Assembly (NCBI GenBank): GCA_002697535.1 | Contig: NZWE01000021.1 | Location: 1-46,045, forward strand | Direction of reading: 5' to 3' | DNA from: Actinomycetota bacterium | GTDB taxonomy: Bacteria > Margulisbacteria > Marinamargulisbacteria > GCA-2716485 > GCA-002719695 | Length of the DNA stretch: 46,045 nt | In this document: one piece after another, positions 24,600 to 32,613 of the stretch | Numbering within the stretch: the first letter of the stretch is position 1 | How the letters are laid out: every line of letters starts with the position of its first letter | Notes under the pieces: model-generated | What the model was told of the DNA's origin: nothing | What the model saw: only the letters and a program-made list of their open reading frames with translations | Databases searched by the model: none | Made by a program: the position numbers and the translations under genes

Positions 24600-25793
24600 T
24601 TAAGGAGATTCATTTAAGAACGATGTCAAAAGAGACCATGGGGTTGAATAATGAACCTTAGTAGCTAAGGCTGTTTTTTCTGAATAAGGAAGATCAGATC
24701 CCGCTTGATAGGTTGGATAATAAAAACAAAAAGGAACAGGTTCATGCGTATGAGTTTTAATATCACATGGGGTAGGATGATCTGGTAAAACCATAATAAC
24801 AGAATCAGGCTGATCGTTTATATAATCAAGCATAGGTTTTACAACATAGGTATCAAAGTCTTCAATAGCTTTAATTTTAAGATCAACATCACCCATATGA
24901 CCTGCTTCATCAGGGGCTTCAATATGAATATAGCAAAAATCATGATGGTTTAAGATATCTTTAGCGGCAGAAATTTTATTAGCATAATTAGTATCAATAA
25001 AACCAGTAGCTCCTGGAACATGGGGGGTTTCTAAATCAACAAGGCAACCAAGACCTTTTAATAAATCAACCGCAGTAACAATACCACCTGTTTTTTTATA
25101 TTTGGTAAAAAAAGATTCCATTTTTGGGTATTTACCTTGACTCCAAGGCCAAATACTATTGGCAATTTTTTTCTGGGCATGAGCACGAGTTTGATTAATC
25201 TTAGAAGAGGCTAATATAGTGTTAGCCTTATTAATAATATCTTTAAAAGCATGCATTGTATTTCCTTGAGGCCAAAAAGAAGAGACGTTATTATCTGTAA
25301 TATCATGAGGAGCAACTGTTTGTAGTGCTGAAAAGGAAGCAGGGGCAATCATAATATGTCGATAGCTAACGCCAGCAACAAATCGAATCGGACTATCTAA
25401 AAAGCCTTCATTTAATTCTTTAATTAAAACATGACTTTCTTCTGAGGAAATATGACCTGCTGTAAAATCTGTCATAATATTATTATCAATAGTTACTAAG
25501 TTACAGCGAAAAATTAAATCATCATCATTACAATCTACATTTAGGCTTGCTGCTTCAATCGGGCCTCTTCCTGTGTAATAAAGAGCTGGATCAAACCCTA
25601 AAATTCCCATATTAGCAACATCAGAGCCTGGATTAAATCCTGGAGGAACCGTATCGACCATACCAAGACAGCCTTGTTTACTAATAAAATCAATATGTGG
25701 AGTATTAGCAACTTCAAGAGGAGTCTTATTATCTAAAGAAGCAATAGGATGATCAGCCATGCCATCTCCTAAACAAATAATATGTTTTGTCAT
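24600..25793 (-). CDS. apgM: Cofactor-independent phosphoglycerate mutase, archaeal type
   Basis: Interconverts 3- and 2-phosphoglycerate without 2,3-bisphosphoglycerate in glycolysis. 397 aa, matching the ApgM group of the alkaline-phosphatase superfamily and clearly shorter than GpmI (about 510). Motifs: CLGDGMADHP (metal Asp10), PPGFNPGSDVANMGILGFDP with nucleophile Ser57, YYTGRGPIEAAS, RCNLVT, TAGHIS, HIEAPDEAGHMGD and VLPDHPTPC supplying metal ligands. It overlaps cvpA by 4 nt and is followed by tamB after 74 nt. ApgM-like enzymes occur in many bacteria, where some act on other phosphonates, so the exact substrate is slightly open. Confidence 0.92.
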   Translation of the reverse strand: MTKHIICLGDGMADHPIASLDNKTPLEVANTPHIDFISKQGCLGMVDTVPPGFNPGSDVANMGILGFDPALYYTGRGPIEAASLNVDCNDDDLIFRCNLVTIDNNIMTDFTAGHISSEESHVLIKELNEGFLDSPIRFVAGVSYRHIMIAPASFSALQTVAPHDITDNNVSSFWPQGNTMHAFKDIINKANTILASSKINQTRAHAQKKIANSIWPWSQGKYPKMESFFTKYKKTGGIVTAVDLLKGLGCLVDLETPHVPGATGFIDTNYANKISAAKDILNHHDFCYIHIEAPDEAGHMGDVDLKIKAIEDFDTYVVKPMLDYINDQPDSVIMVLPDHPTPCDIKTHTHEPVPFCFYYPTYQAGSDLPYSEKTALATKVHYSTPWSLLTSFLNESP

Positions 25794-26317
25794 TCTAAAA
25801 CTCCTTTAGGTATGGATAAGGTTTCACTAGATAGGGATTGGAATAACATATCAAAAAGTCCGGATTCATTTAATAACTCAATAATGATCGTTATAACAGG
25901 TGCTGATTGATAAATTAGAGATGATTGTAAGATAAAATCAGGCTTTGTAAGCATTAAAGGAACAACAAAAATTAAGATAATAAAAAGACCTCGAAGTCCA
26001 CCTAAGATAAGCCCAAGAACATGATTGGCAACCCCCATACCAGACCAATTAAAAACGGTATGGATAAATTGAGCAATAATCTGACAGATTACAATTAAAA
26101 TAAGAAAACATAAACCAAAATATAAAAAAGGATATGACCCAAAAAAAGGTATAAACTGCGAAAATTGATCAAATGTCATTTCAAAGATAGTCTTTGATAA
26201 AGAGGTCGCGATAATAATACTTAAAATTCCATTAATCATACGAATAGCACCTTGGCGCAATCCAGCAAAGCCGTTATAGCCAAGCATTGCAATAATCATA
26301 TAATCAAGAAAGTGCAT
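25790..26317 (-). CDS. cvpA: CvpA-family membrane protein
   Basis: 175 aa. Four hydrophobic segments: about 5-18, 28-45, 61-85 and 98-122. Family features are the N-terminal LDYMIIAMLGYNGFAGLRQGAIRMINGI and GVANHVLGLILGGLRGLFIILIFVVPL. CvpA is needed for colicin V production and envelope homeostasis in E. coli, with unknown biochemical activity. Its start overlaps the purE stop by one nucleotide and its end overlaps apgM. cvpA is often linked to pur genes, as here. Confidence 0.87.
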   Translation of the reverse strand: MHFLDYMIIAMLGYNGFAGLRQGAIRMINGILSIIIATSLSKTIFEMTFDQFSQFIPFFGSYPFLYFGLCFLILIVICQIIAQFIHTVFNWSGMGVANHVLGLILGGLRGLFIILIFVVPLMLTKPDFILQSSLIYQSAPVITIIIELLNESGLFDMLFQSLSSETLSIPKGVLE

Positions 26318-26760
26318 TATTTATTAAAGTCATTCCGTAACGAAATAAGCTTTTGTTTTATATCAGCATTGGATAATGCTAAAATTTCCATAGCTAAAAT
26401 AGCTGCATTTTTAGAGCCATTAATAGCAACCGTTGCAACAGGAATACCGGGAGGCATTTGAGAAACTGATAATAAAGAATCAAGTCCATTTAAAGAAGCA
26501 TTAATAGGAACCCCTATAACAGGTTTGGTAACTAAAGAGGCCATAACACCAGCTAAATGAGCCGCCATACCTGCGCCCGCAATAACGATATCATAATTAT
26601 CTTCAACATCCTTTGCTATATTATGAACGCGCTCTGGGTTTCGGTGAGCAGAAGCGACTTCAATGGTAGACTTAATATCATAACTTGATAATAAATCCTG
26701 AGCTTTTTTCATAATTTCCATATCCGATTTAGATCCCATCATAATCATTACATTTGCCAT
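26317..26760 (-). CDS. purE: N5-carboxyaminoimidazole ribonucleotide mutase PurE
   Basis: Converts N5-CAIR to CAIR in purine biosynthesis. 147 aa, typical class I PurE. Motifs: MMGSKSDMEIM (phosphate and substrate loop), ASAHRNPER with catalytic His39, AGAGMAAHLAGVMAS and GVPINASLNGLDSLLSVSQMPPGIPVATVAI. A purK partner is not adjacent. It lies 11 nt after the MerR-DegV gene and shares one base with the cvpA start. Confidence 0.95.
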   Translation of the reverse strand: MANVMIMMGSKSDMEIMKKAQDLLSSYDIKSTIEVASAHRNPERVHNIAKDVEDNYDIVIAGAGMAAHLAGVMASLVTKPVIGVPINASLNGLDSLLSVSQMPPGIPVATVAINGSKNAAILAMEILALSNADIKQKLISLRNDFNK

Positions 26761-26771
26761 AATCTTTCTCC

Positions 26772-27743
26772 TTAAATTATTGAAATAAAGTTTACTTGAT
26801 TGTCAGTATAAGGCCAATTATTAATTTTTGAAATGGAACAAGAAAAATTAGGACAATGATTAGCAAGGTCTTGTTTAAGCGCATTAGCAAAATGATTAGA
26901 GTGAGAATAAAAAATACAAGCTTCTTGAACATATCGTTTTTGTTTATGTAAAAGAGTATCAATCATGATAGTAATATCGCTAACCTTATCTAAGGCATTA
27001 GCATAAAATGATACAGTTGATTGGGACGTATTAGTAGATAAGATAACAGGATGGTAATCAGTTGCGCAGTTTAAAAAGTCATGATGAGATTTAAATTGAT
27101 CTTGAACAGACACATAGGTATTTAATGAATCTAAAAAACATAATGAAAATCCACGTGTTATAAGACGGTTAATGACCAAATGGAGCTCTTCTAAATTAGA
27201 AAAATGGCTTAAATTAGAATAAATATAGTGAGAAATCATATAATGGGACATACCATAATGTTTTAATGGATAAAGAAAATAAGAATTATCAGGAAATTTT
27301 TTAGCAATAGAAGCATATGCCGGAGATAATGACTCATGAAAAAAACAAATATAAATGGTCGACTTATTTTGGTTAGAATGAAGAAACTGATATAATTTTT
27401 TGGATTGATTCGCTCGAGTTGCTGTTTCATCAAATGGAATAATAGTTAAGTCAGATGATAAAGGAAGCAATTTTTGGGAAAAAGAATCTGTAATAAGAAT
27501 AACGTTTTTTCCAATAAGATTTTTGGGAAACAAACGTTCCTTAATAGAGCTAAGAGGTAGTGATTCTGATTTTTGAAGATGACGAATAGATGTAATCATA
27601 TCAATATCATGTTGATCAAAAAGACGTGTATAGCCATCACTACGCTTAATATTAGGTAATAACCCAAGTTGATCATAATAGCGAATAGTTCTAGGTGTAA
27701 TCGTTAATAAATCACAAATATCGCCTATTTTATATAAAGTCAT
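26772..27743 (-). CDS. MerR-type regulator fused to a DegV-like domain
   Basis: 323 aa. Residues 1-68 are a MerR winged helix-turn-helix (YKIGDICDLLTITPRTIRYYDQLGLLP...GYTRLFDQHDI). Residues about 78-323 resemble DegV, the two-lobed fatty-acid-binding family: GKNVILITDSFSQ (cf. VTDSTADLP), IIPFD, a degenerate ligand loop HESLSPAYASI (cf. SGTYQSA), then LEELHLVINRLITRGFSLCFLDSLN (cf. the VDTLEYL region), DYHPVIL (cf. IKPIL) and CIFYSHSNHFANALKQDL. The C-terminal match is by pattern only. A ligand-sensing repressor or activator, possibly lipid-responsive, is the natural inference. It overlaps the exported 400-aa gene by 4 nt. Confidence 0.78.
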   Translation of the reverse strand: MTLYKIGDICDLLTITPRTIRYYDQLGLLPNIKRSDGYTRLFDQHDIDMITSIRHLQKSESLPLSSIKERLFPKNLIGKNVILITDSFSQKLLPLSSDLTIIPFDETATRANQSKKLYQFLHSNQNKSTIYICFFHESLSPAYASIAKKFPDNSYFLYPLKHYGMSHYMISHYIYSNLSHFSNLEELHLVINRLITRGFSLCFLDSLNTYVSVQDQFKSHHDFLNCATDYHPVILSTNTSQSTVSFYANALDKVSDITIMIDTLLHKQKRYVQEACIFYSHSNHFANALKQDLANHCPNFSCSISKINNWPYTDNQVNFISII

Positions 27744-28942
27744 AATGATTGTGTTAAAGGGACAGTAATTTTGATAGTGTTTGAATTGGAGTATAATCCC
27801 TTAGCCGTAAAATTAATAGATTTTTTTTGTATATTAGGATCAAGATTAACCCAGGAAAATTCATGATTACCAGCAATAAATTTTTTCTCTTTTTCAAGAA
27901 AAACAATATTATTTTCAGCATCAATAATACTAATGCTGACTATAGATGGAAATGTGATTTTAAATTTTGAATCAATCGATAGGTTAGTATCGCTAGGAGT
28001 ATAAGAAGTATGATCCACAGTAAGCGAAGTCTTCATGGTGTAGTAAGCCCCAAAATCTGTTGAGAATAGGCATAAATTGCCATAAGGTTGATAGATAATA
28101 ATATCTGATAAAAGGTTAGAGGGATTTAAGTAAGACGTTGTAAATAAGAGAGTCCCGGTAAAAGTATATTTAGCAAGTGTCGTATTCTTAGAAGAACCTA
28201 AAATAAAATCACCATACGATGTGAAATCAGCAAATTGATAGGAATTGGTATTAGGAGTTGACGTTAGTAAAATACCATGAGGGGAAAAAAATAACAGATC
28301 TGTTTCACAAATAACAAGAATATAGCCTTTAGAGTTAATAGCCATGTTAAGGCATATATAATCTGATAAAGCAGAATTAACTTTACTAGTAATAGATTTT
28401 AAGAGAGAGAGTTTATCATTTCGATAACGATATAGTTCTATGGAATTAGAAAATAACAAACCTACTTTAAAAAGATGGTTGGATACACATTTAATAGGAG
28501 ATTGAACTGAGGTCTTAGACTGTTCAGAGATAGTTTCTGATTTAAAGTCATAATGGTGGATATAAAAATTGTTAGATGTAATAGAAAAAATAGCCCCATC
28601 TTCTGTAATAGAAACATCATAAATCGGAGGATCAGCAATTGGAATGTCAATTAATTGTGAGAAACCAAGTGGTTCAAATTTATAATAAAATAAATTATTT
28701 TGTTTGGTACTAATACCAGCGGCAAAGGGAATACGTTGAGGCCAAAACATGGGAGATTTACGTTTAGAAATCATACTAATATCAAGCGTAGAAATATCCG
28801 TTAATTTATTATCAGGAAATTGTAAGTGAAGTTGATTGTAAGTTAAGGGTAAAACTAAATTAAAATGAGTATCAAATGAGTCAGCTAATAAGCCCTTTGA
28901 TGGTAAAATAATAGCTACAATAATAAGAAAAATATATTTCAA
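27740..28942 (-). CDS. Exported beta-propeller-like protein with FlgD/Ig-like end
   Basis: 400 aa. A signal peptide (MKYIFLIIVAIILPSKGLLA) precedes a beta-rich chain with repeating segments of propeller character (IYDVSITEDGAIFSITSNNFYIHHYD; LNMAINSKGYILVICETDLLFFSPHG; FADFTSYGDFILGSSKNTTLAKYTFTG). The last 100 residues (FPSIVSISIIDAENNIVFLEKEKKFIAGNHEFSWVNLDPN) look like the FlgD-type Ig module, which typically reads V.I.D..G..V...AG.H.F.W.G. Periplasmic or surface location is expected. It lies 16 nt after trxA and overlaps the MerR-DegV gene. No specific function can be given. Confidence 0.72.
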   Translation of the reverse strand: MKYIFLIIVAIILPSKGLLADSFDTHFNLVLPLTYNQLHLQFPDNKLTDISTLDISMISKRKSPMFWPQRIPFAAGISTKQNNLFYYKFEPLGFSQLIDIPIADPPIYDVSITEDGAIFSITSNNFYIHHYDFKSETISEQSKTSVQSPIKCVSNHLFKVGLLFSNSIELYRYRNDKLSLLKSITSKVNSALSDYICLNMAINSKGYILVICETDLLFFSPHGILLTSTPNTNSYQFADFTSYGDFILGSSKNTTLAKYTFTGTLLFTTSYLNPSNLLSDIIIYQPYGNLCLFSTDFGAYYTMKTSLTVDHTSYTPSDTNLSIDSKFKITFPSIVSISIIDAENNIVFLEKEKKFIAGNHEFSWVNLDPNIQKKSINFTAKGLYSNSNTIKITVPLTQSL

Positions 28943-28958
28943 AATAATGAGAAAATTC

Positions 28959-29282
28959 TTAAAGAAAAGGTGTTAATTCAGCCTCAAACGCATCTTCTGA
29001 TTTATGGCCGATAATACGGTGAACTTCCTGAGAGTTTTTAAATAAAATACAACAAGGAATGGATGTTATTTGAAATTCCTGAGCTTTTTGGGGATTATCA
29101 TCCGTATTTAATTTAAAAATTTCAATAGAATCAGCGAGTTTATCACTAAGAGATTCAAGTGTCGGTGCTAGCATTTTACAAGGGCCACACCAGTCTGCCC
29201 AGAAATCAACAACAACTAATTTTGAATCAGCTTGAGATAAAAGGTCACTAAATGTTGAATCAGTAATTTGTTTTGTAGGCAT
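28959..29282 (-). CDS. trxA: Thioredoxin
   Basis: General protein disulfide reductase; also the electron donor for MsrB. 107 aa, standard length. Active site WADWCGPCKMLAP (Cys32, Cys35), the conserved VDFWA strand before it, DDNP and the cis-Pro region FQITSIPCCILF, where the extra CC next to the cis-Pro is unusual. The ATG is preceded by TTAAGGAG. It has its own promoter (29330-29358) and is the first gene of the long minus-strand run down to the pseudopilin. Confidence 0.95.
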   Translation of the reverse strand: MPTKQITDSTFSDLLSQADSKLVVVDFWADWCGPCKMLAPTLESLSDKLADSIEIFKLNTDDNPQKAQEFQITSIPCCILFKNSQEVHRIIGHKSEDAFEAELTPFL

Positions 29283-29329
29283 TAGAAAACTCCTTAATTA
29301 TAATAAAAATTCAATTTAATTAAAAAATA

Positions 29330-29358
29330 AGTATACCTATATCAAATAAGTTTGACAA
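29330..29358 (-). promoter_or_regulatory. trxA operon promoter
   Basis: Minus strand: -35 TTGTCA (29358-29353), 17-nt spacer, -10 TATACT (29335-29330). The leader before trxA is about 40 nt with a strong AAGGAG. Probably drives the genes down to 17460. Confidence 0.65.
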
Positions 29359-29388
29359 ATTAATACTAAAAACAGTGCTTAAAAAATA

Positions 29389-30519
29389 TTAATTTAAACC
29401 ATGAATTTGACAGAAGCGAGAAGCATAGCTATCTGTCATGCCAGCAATAAAGTAGCCAATCATCAGTTCACGAGAGTACCCCTTATGATAATGTAAATTA
29501 AGAAAGGATGTTGGTACAAATTCGGGTTTTGATAGTAAAAAAGAAAAAATAGTATGAATAGTATCTTTGCCATAATTATTTAAGTTCACAATGGAGGGGC
29601 TTTGATAAAAGTTTTTATACAAGTAATGTCGTAATTGAGTATTTTGTTTGGATAAGTTTTTATCAAAAGAAATAAGAGGTTTATCACTATGCTGTAAATC
29701 TTCTAACGAAGAGATAGTATTCTGTTCAATTTGGGAGCAAGATGTTTCATAAGCATTCAGTACTTGCTGCGAGATAATATGACTATTAATTAAATGGGTT
29801 CTTTCATGAGATTGTAAATTACTATAGTCGTTAGAAATAATATGATTAGCTTGTTTAAATAGATCAACATGTTTAATAAGATCTTCAATATTAAGAATAC
29901 CAGAGGATAAACCATCATCAATATCATGGTTATTATAAGCGATTTCATCAGCAATATTGGCAACTTGAGCTTCGAGTGTAATATACGCATTTTTTTGATT
30001 AGGGGTATCCCAAGGGGTTTCATGTTTTTTTAACCCTTCTTTAATTTCAAAGCTAAGATTAAGACCTGGAAATGAGGGGTACTTTTGTTCAATTTCTTCA
30101 ACAAGACGTAAACTATGTAAGTTATGTTCAAAACCACCACATTTTTTTAACAAGTTATTTAATTCATCTTCACCAGAATGTCCAAAAGGAGTATGCCCAA
30201 GATCATGAGCAAATGCTATACATTCAGCTAAATCTTCATTAAGGCGGAGTAATCGTGCCAAATGACGTGAGATTTGAGCCACTTCAATAGTATGAGTAAG
30301 GCGCGATCGATAATGATCTGAGACATTAGCAATAAAAACTTGAGTTTTATCTTTTAAACGACGAAATGATTTTGAATGTACAATACGATCTCTATCACGT
30401 TGAAAACAAGTACGCGTTAATGATGATGCTTCTTTAAAGGATCGTCCATAAGATGAAACACTTTTAACGGCATAAGAAGCGAGTAACTGAGCTTCTAATT
30501 GTTCAAAGTACTCGCGCAC
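29389..30519 (-). CDS. dgt: dGTP triphosphohydrolase-like HD protein
   Basis: Predicted to hydrolyse dGTP or other dNTPs to nucleoside and triphosphate, adjusting nucleotide pools. 376 aa, the size of the dGTPase-like type 2 group. HD signature: RDRDRIVHSKSFRRLKDKTQVF, SRLTHTIEVAQISR (His76), AFAHDLGHTPFGHSGE (His105, Asp106) and NIADEIAYNNHDIDDGL supplying the fourth ligand. The start is GTG at 30519, sharing one base with the tsf stop, so translation is coupled to EF-Ts. Substrate range cannot be read from sequence. Confidence 0.9.
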   Translation of the reverse strand: MREYFEQLEAQLLASYAVKSVSSYGRSFKEASSLTRTCFQRDRDRIVHSKSFRRLKDKTQVFIANVSDHYRSRLTHTIEVAQISRHLARLLRLNEDLAECIAFAHDLGHTPFGHSGEDELNNLLKKCGGFEHNLHSLRLVEEIEQKYPSFPGLNLSFEIKEGLKKHETPWDTPNQKNAYITLEAQVANIADEIAYNNHDIDDGLSSGILNIEDLIKHVDLFKQANHIISNDYSNLQSHERTHLINSHIISQQVLNAYETSCSQIEQNTISSLEDLQHSDKPLISFDKNLSKQNTQLRHYLYKNFYQSPSIVNLNNYGKDTIHTIFSFLLSKPEFVPTSFLNLHYHKGYSRELMIGYFIAGMTDSYASRFCQIHGLN

Positions 30520-31334
30520 TATCCTATAGAAAAGCGAACAAAAGAAATAATAGATGAATTATTAGGTAATATCGCTTTAATAGATTGTTTATCATCTTTA
30601 ATATAAGCTTGTTCAAGCAAGCAGATTTCTTTAAAATATTTTGATAATCGCCCTTCAACAATTTTATCCAAAATAGCTTCTGGTTTACCTTCTTTTAAAG
30701 ATTGAGAACGAATAATTTCTTTTTCATTTTTAATTTCAGTAGAATCAACATCATCAACAGCTAAGTAGGCAGGATTAGCAGCTGCAACATGCATTGCTAC
30801 ACCTTTTGATAACTCAGTCTCTATAACTTTGTCAAATGCAACTAAAACACCAATTTTGCCATTCATATGAATATACGTTTCGATAAAAGTTTGGTTAGAT
30901 ACTAGTTGAAACTGTTTAACACTAATATTTTCACCAAGTTTTACAACATAATCAGATATGAAATCAGAGTAAGCCATATTATTGATGGTAGATTTATTAA
31001 GTTCATCAAGTGTGTTGATAGAGTTAGTTAAAATAGCAGTAGCAATTTCCGAACCACATTGAGAAAATAATTCATTTGAACCGACAAAATCAGTTTCGCA
31101 GTTTAATTCTAAAATGACAGCATTGGTATTAGATTTGTCAGATTGAACAAAAATCCTACCTTCAGTAGTGGATCGATCGGATTTTTTAGCAGCTTTAGCT
31201 AACCCTTTTTCTCTTAATTTTTTAACAGCATCATCAATATCTCCATTAGTTTCTACAAGAACTTTCTTGCAATCCATAAGACCAACGCCTGTTTTACTTC
31301 TTAATTCATTAACTTGGCTTGCAGTTATTGACAT
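30519..31334 (-). CDS. tsf: Translation elongation factor Ts
   Basis: Exchanges GDP for GTP on EF-Tu. 271 aa, near the usual length. The N-terminal UBA-like domain and the signature ELRSKTGVGLMDCKKVLVETNGDIDDAVKKLREKG are clear. The core contains ELNCETDFV (the EF-Tu contact region, TDFV motif), VALHVAA-like GVAMHVAAANP and GKPEAILDKIVEGRL. It lies 3 nt after rpsB, the conserved bacterial order, but is followed by dgt rather than pyrH/frr. Confidence 0.96.
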   Translation of the reverse strand: MSITASQVNELRSKTGVGLMDCKKVLVETNGDIDDAVKKLREKGLAKAAKKSDRSTTEGRIFVQSDKSNTNAVILELNCETDFVGSNELFSQCGSEIATAILTNSINTLDELNKSTINNMAYSDFISDYVVKLGENISVKQFQLVSNQTFIETYIHMNGKIGVLVAFDKVIETELSKGVAMHVAAANPAYLAVDDVDSTEIKNEKEIIRSQSLKEGKPEAILDKIVEGRLSKYFKEICLLEQAYIKDDKQSIKAILPNNSSIISFVRFSIG

Positions 31335-31337
31335 GAT

Positions 31338-32489
31338 TTATTCCGCCTTTTCTTTTTTTGTAGTTGCTGCTTTAGTTTTAGCCTTAGTTTCTGTCTTAGC
31401 CTTAGTTTTTGTCTTAGCCTTAGTTTCTGTCTTAGCCTTAGTTTCTGTCTTAGCCTTAGTGTCGGTCTTAGTCTTAGTATCGGTCTTAGCTTTAGTTTCG
31501 GTTTTAGCTTTGGTTTCAGTCTTAGCTTTGGTTTCAGTCTTAGCTTTAGTTTCAGTTTTAGCTTTGGTTTCAGTTTTAGCTTTAGTTTCAGTTTTAGCTT
31601 TAGTTTCAGTTTTAGCTTTAGTTTCAGTTTTAGCTTTGGTTTCAGTTTTAGCTTTAGTTTCAGTTTTAGCTTTGGTTTCAGTCTTAGTTTGTTTTTTTGA
31701 AGTCACTTCTTTATCTAATGATTTCGCAGAGACATCTTCTAAAGATGTGTCATCCTCTGCAGATTGATCAGGCAAGTCATCTTGTGCAATTCTTTCAGCT
31801 GTCCCAGATACAACAGCATCAGCCATGATAGAACAAACTAATTTAACAGCACGAATGGCATCATCGTTAGCAGGGATGGGATAATCAATTTCTTGAGGAT
31901 TAGCATTAGTATCAACAACTCCAACAATTGGAATATTTAATTTTTTTGCTTCTTGAATGGCTAATTGTTCTTTCTGTGTATCAATAATAAAAATAGCAGA
32001 AGGTAATTTAATCATAGATTTAATACCATCAAACATATTAGATAATTTGGTATAATTTTTTGTTTTTTTAGATTGTTCTTTTTTTGATAAAAGCTCTAAT
32101 TCTCCAGATTCTTTCATTTTTTCAAAATCTTTTAATTTATTGATACTTTGCCTAATAGTAGAGATATTAGTTAATGTACCACCTAACCAGCGGAAATTGA
32201 CGTAAGGCATTTCACTGCGTTCAGATTCTTCTTTTACTGCATCTTGAGCTTGTTTTTTAGTTCCAACAAATAGAATAATGCCATCATTTTTAACAATTTG
32301 TTTAACAAATTCATAAGCAACATTAATGAGTTGAATAGATTGTTGTAAATCAATAACATGAATTCCATTTCGAGAGGTAAAAATATACTTCTTCATTTTA
32401 GGGTTCCAGCGTTTAGTTTGATGGCCAAAATGAACACCACATTCTAGTAATTGTCTCATTGTCACGACTTCTTTAAGATCTTCTTCCAC
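31338..32489 (-). CDS. rpsB: Ribosomal protein S2 with long repeat tail
   Basis: Small-subunit protein S2. Residues 8-230 are an ordinary S2 ([29 protein letters not shown]..., [72 protein letters not shown]). After an acidic linker (about 232-262) it has an extension of some 120 residues, mainly the hexapeptide KTETKA repeated about 17 times with a few variants, ending in KKEKAE. S2 is normally about 230-260 aa. The GTG start at 32489 has an AGAGG site and fits the family N-terminus. Promoter and leader hairpin lie upstream. The tail is probably disordered, near charge-balanced but basic, on the ribosome surface. Confidence 0.95.
   Translation of the reverse strand: MEEDLKEVVTMRQLLECGVHFGHQTKRWNPKMKKYIFTSRNGIHVIDLQQSIQLINVAYEFVKQIVKNDGIILFVGTKKQAQDAVKEESERSEMPYVNFRWLGGTLTNISTIRQSINKLKDFEKMKESGELELLSKKEQSKKTKNYTKLSNMFDGIKSMIKLPSAIFIIDTQKEQLAIQEAKKLNIPIVGVVDTNANPQEIDYPIPANDDAIRAVKLVCSIMADAVVSGTAERIAQDDLPDQSAEDDTSLEDVSAKSLDKEVTSKKQTKTETKAKTETKAKTETKAKTETKAKTETKAKTETKAKTETKAKTETKAKTETKAKTETKAKTETKAKTDTKTKTDTKAKTETKAKTETKAKTKTKAKTETKAKTKAATTKKEKAE
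31378..31690 (-). repeat. Coding minisatellite of about 17 18-bp units in rpsB
   Basis: An in-frame array of 18-bp units encoding KTETKA. Eleven consecutive units at the rpsB-core-proximal end (about 31490-31690) are nearly identical at DNA level, varying mostly at third positions; the rest (31378-31490) include [12 protein letters not shown] and KTKTKA variants. Near identity implies recent expansion by slippage or unequal exchange. The reverse frame is also open (VSVLAL repeats), which is a by-product. Confidence 0.93.
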
Positions 32490-32523
32490 GTTTGCCTCTC
32501 TTATAATAAAATATAATCTCTAT

Positions 32524-32539
32524 CTGAATTGAGATTCAG
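32524..32539 (-). promoter_or_regulatory. Hairpin in the rpsB 5' leader
   Basis: CTGAAT-CTCA-ATTCAG, a 6-bp stem with a tetraloop, lies about 35 nt before the rpsB start and just after the predicted +1 (about 32546). It could be part of an S2 autoregulatory leader, as known in other bacteria, but I see no conserved rpsB-leader sequence. Confidence 0.35.
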
Positions 32540-32552
32540 TTTTAGCTTGTTG

Positions 32553-32581
32553 ATTCTATAAGCCAATGATGATCAAGTCAA
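32553..32581 (-). promoter_or_regulatory. rpsB-tsf promoter
   Basis: Minus strand: -35 TTGACT (32581-32576), 17-nt spacer, -10 TAGAAT (32558-32553). One of the best promoter matches in the window, as expected for ribosomal genes. The leader is about 57 nt. Confidence 0.7.
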
Positions 32582-32613
32582 GGGATTTGAACTTGTAAAG
32601 GGAAAATATAATT

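Noticed and set aside
31378-31690. Possible CRISPR-like array
   Set aside because: The repeats are contiguous 18-bp coding units without spacers and continue the rpsB frame.
31168-31767. 199-codon plus-strand frame of VSVLAL repeats
   Set aside because: It is the reverse complement of the rpsB hexapeptide repeat plus part of tsf; the repetitive array keeps several frames open without coding meaning.
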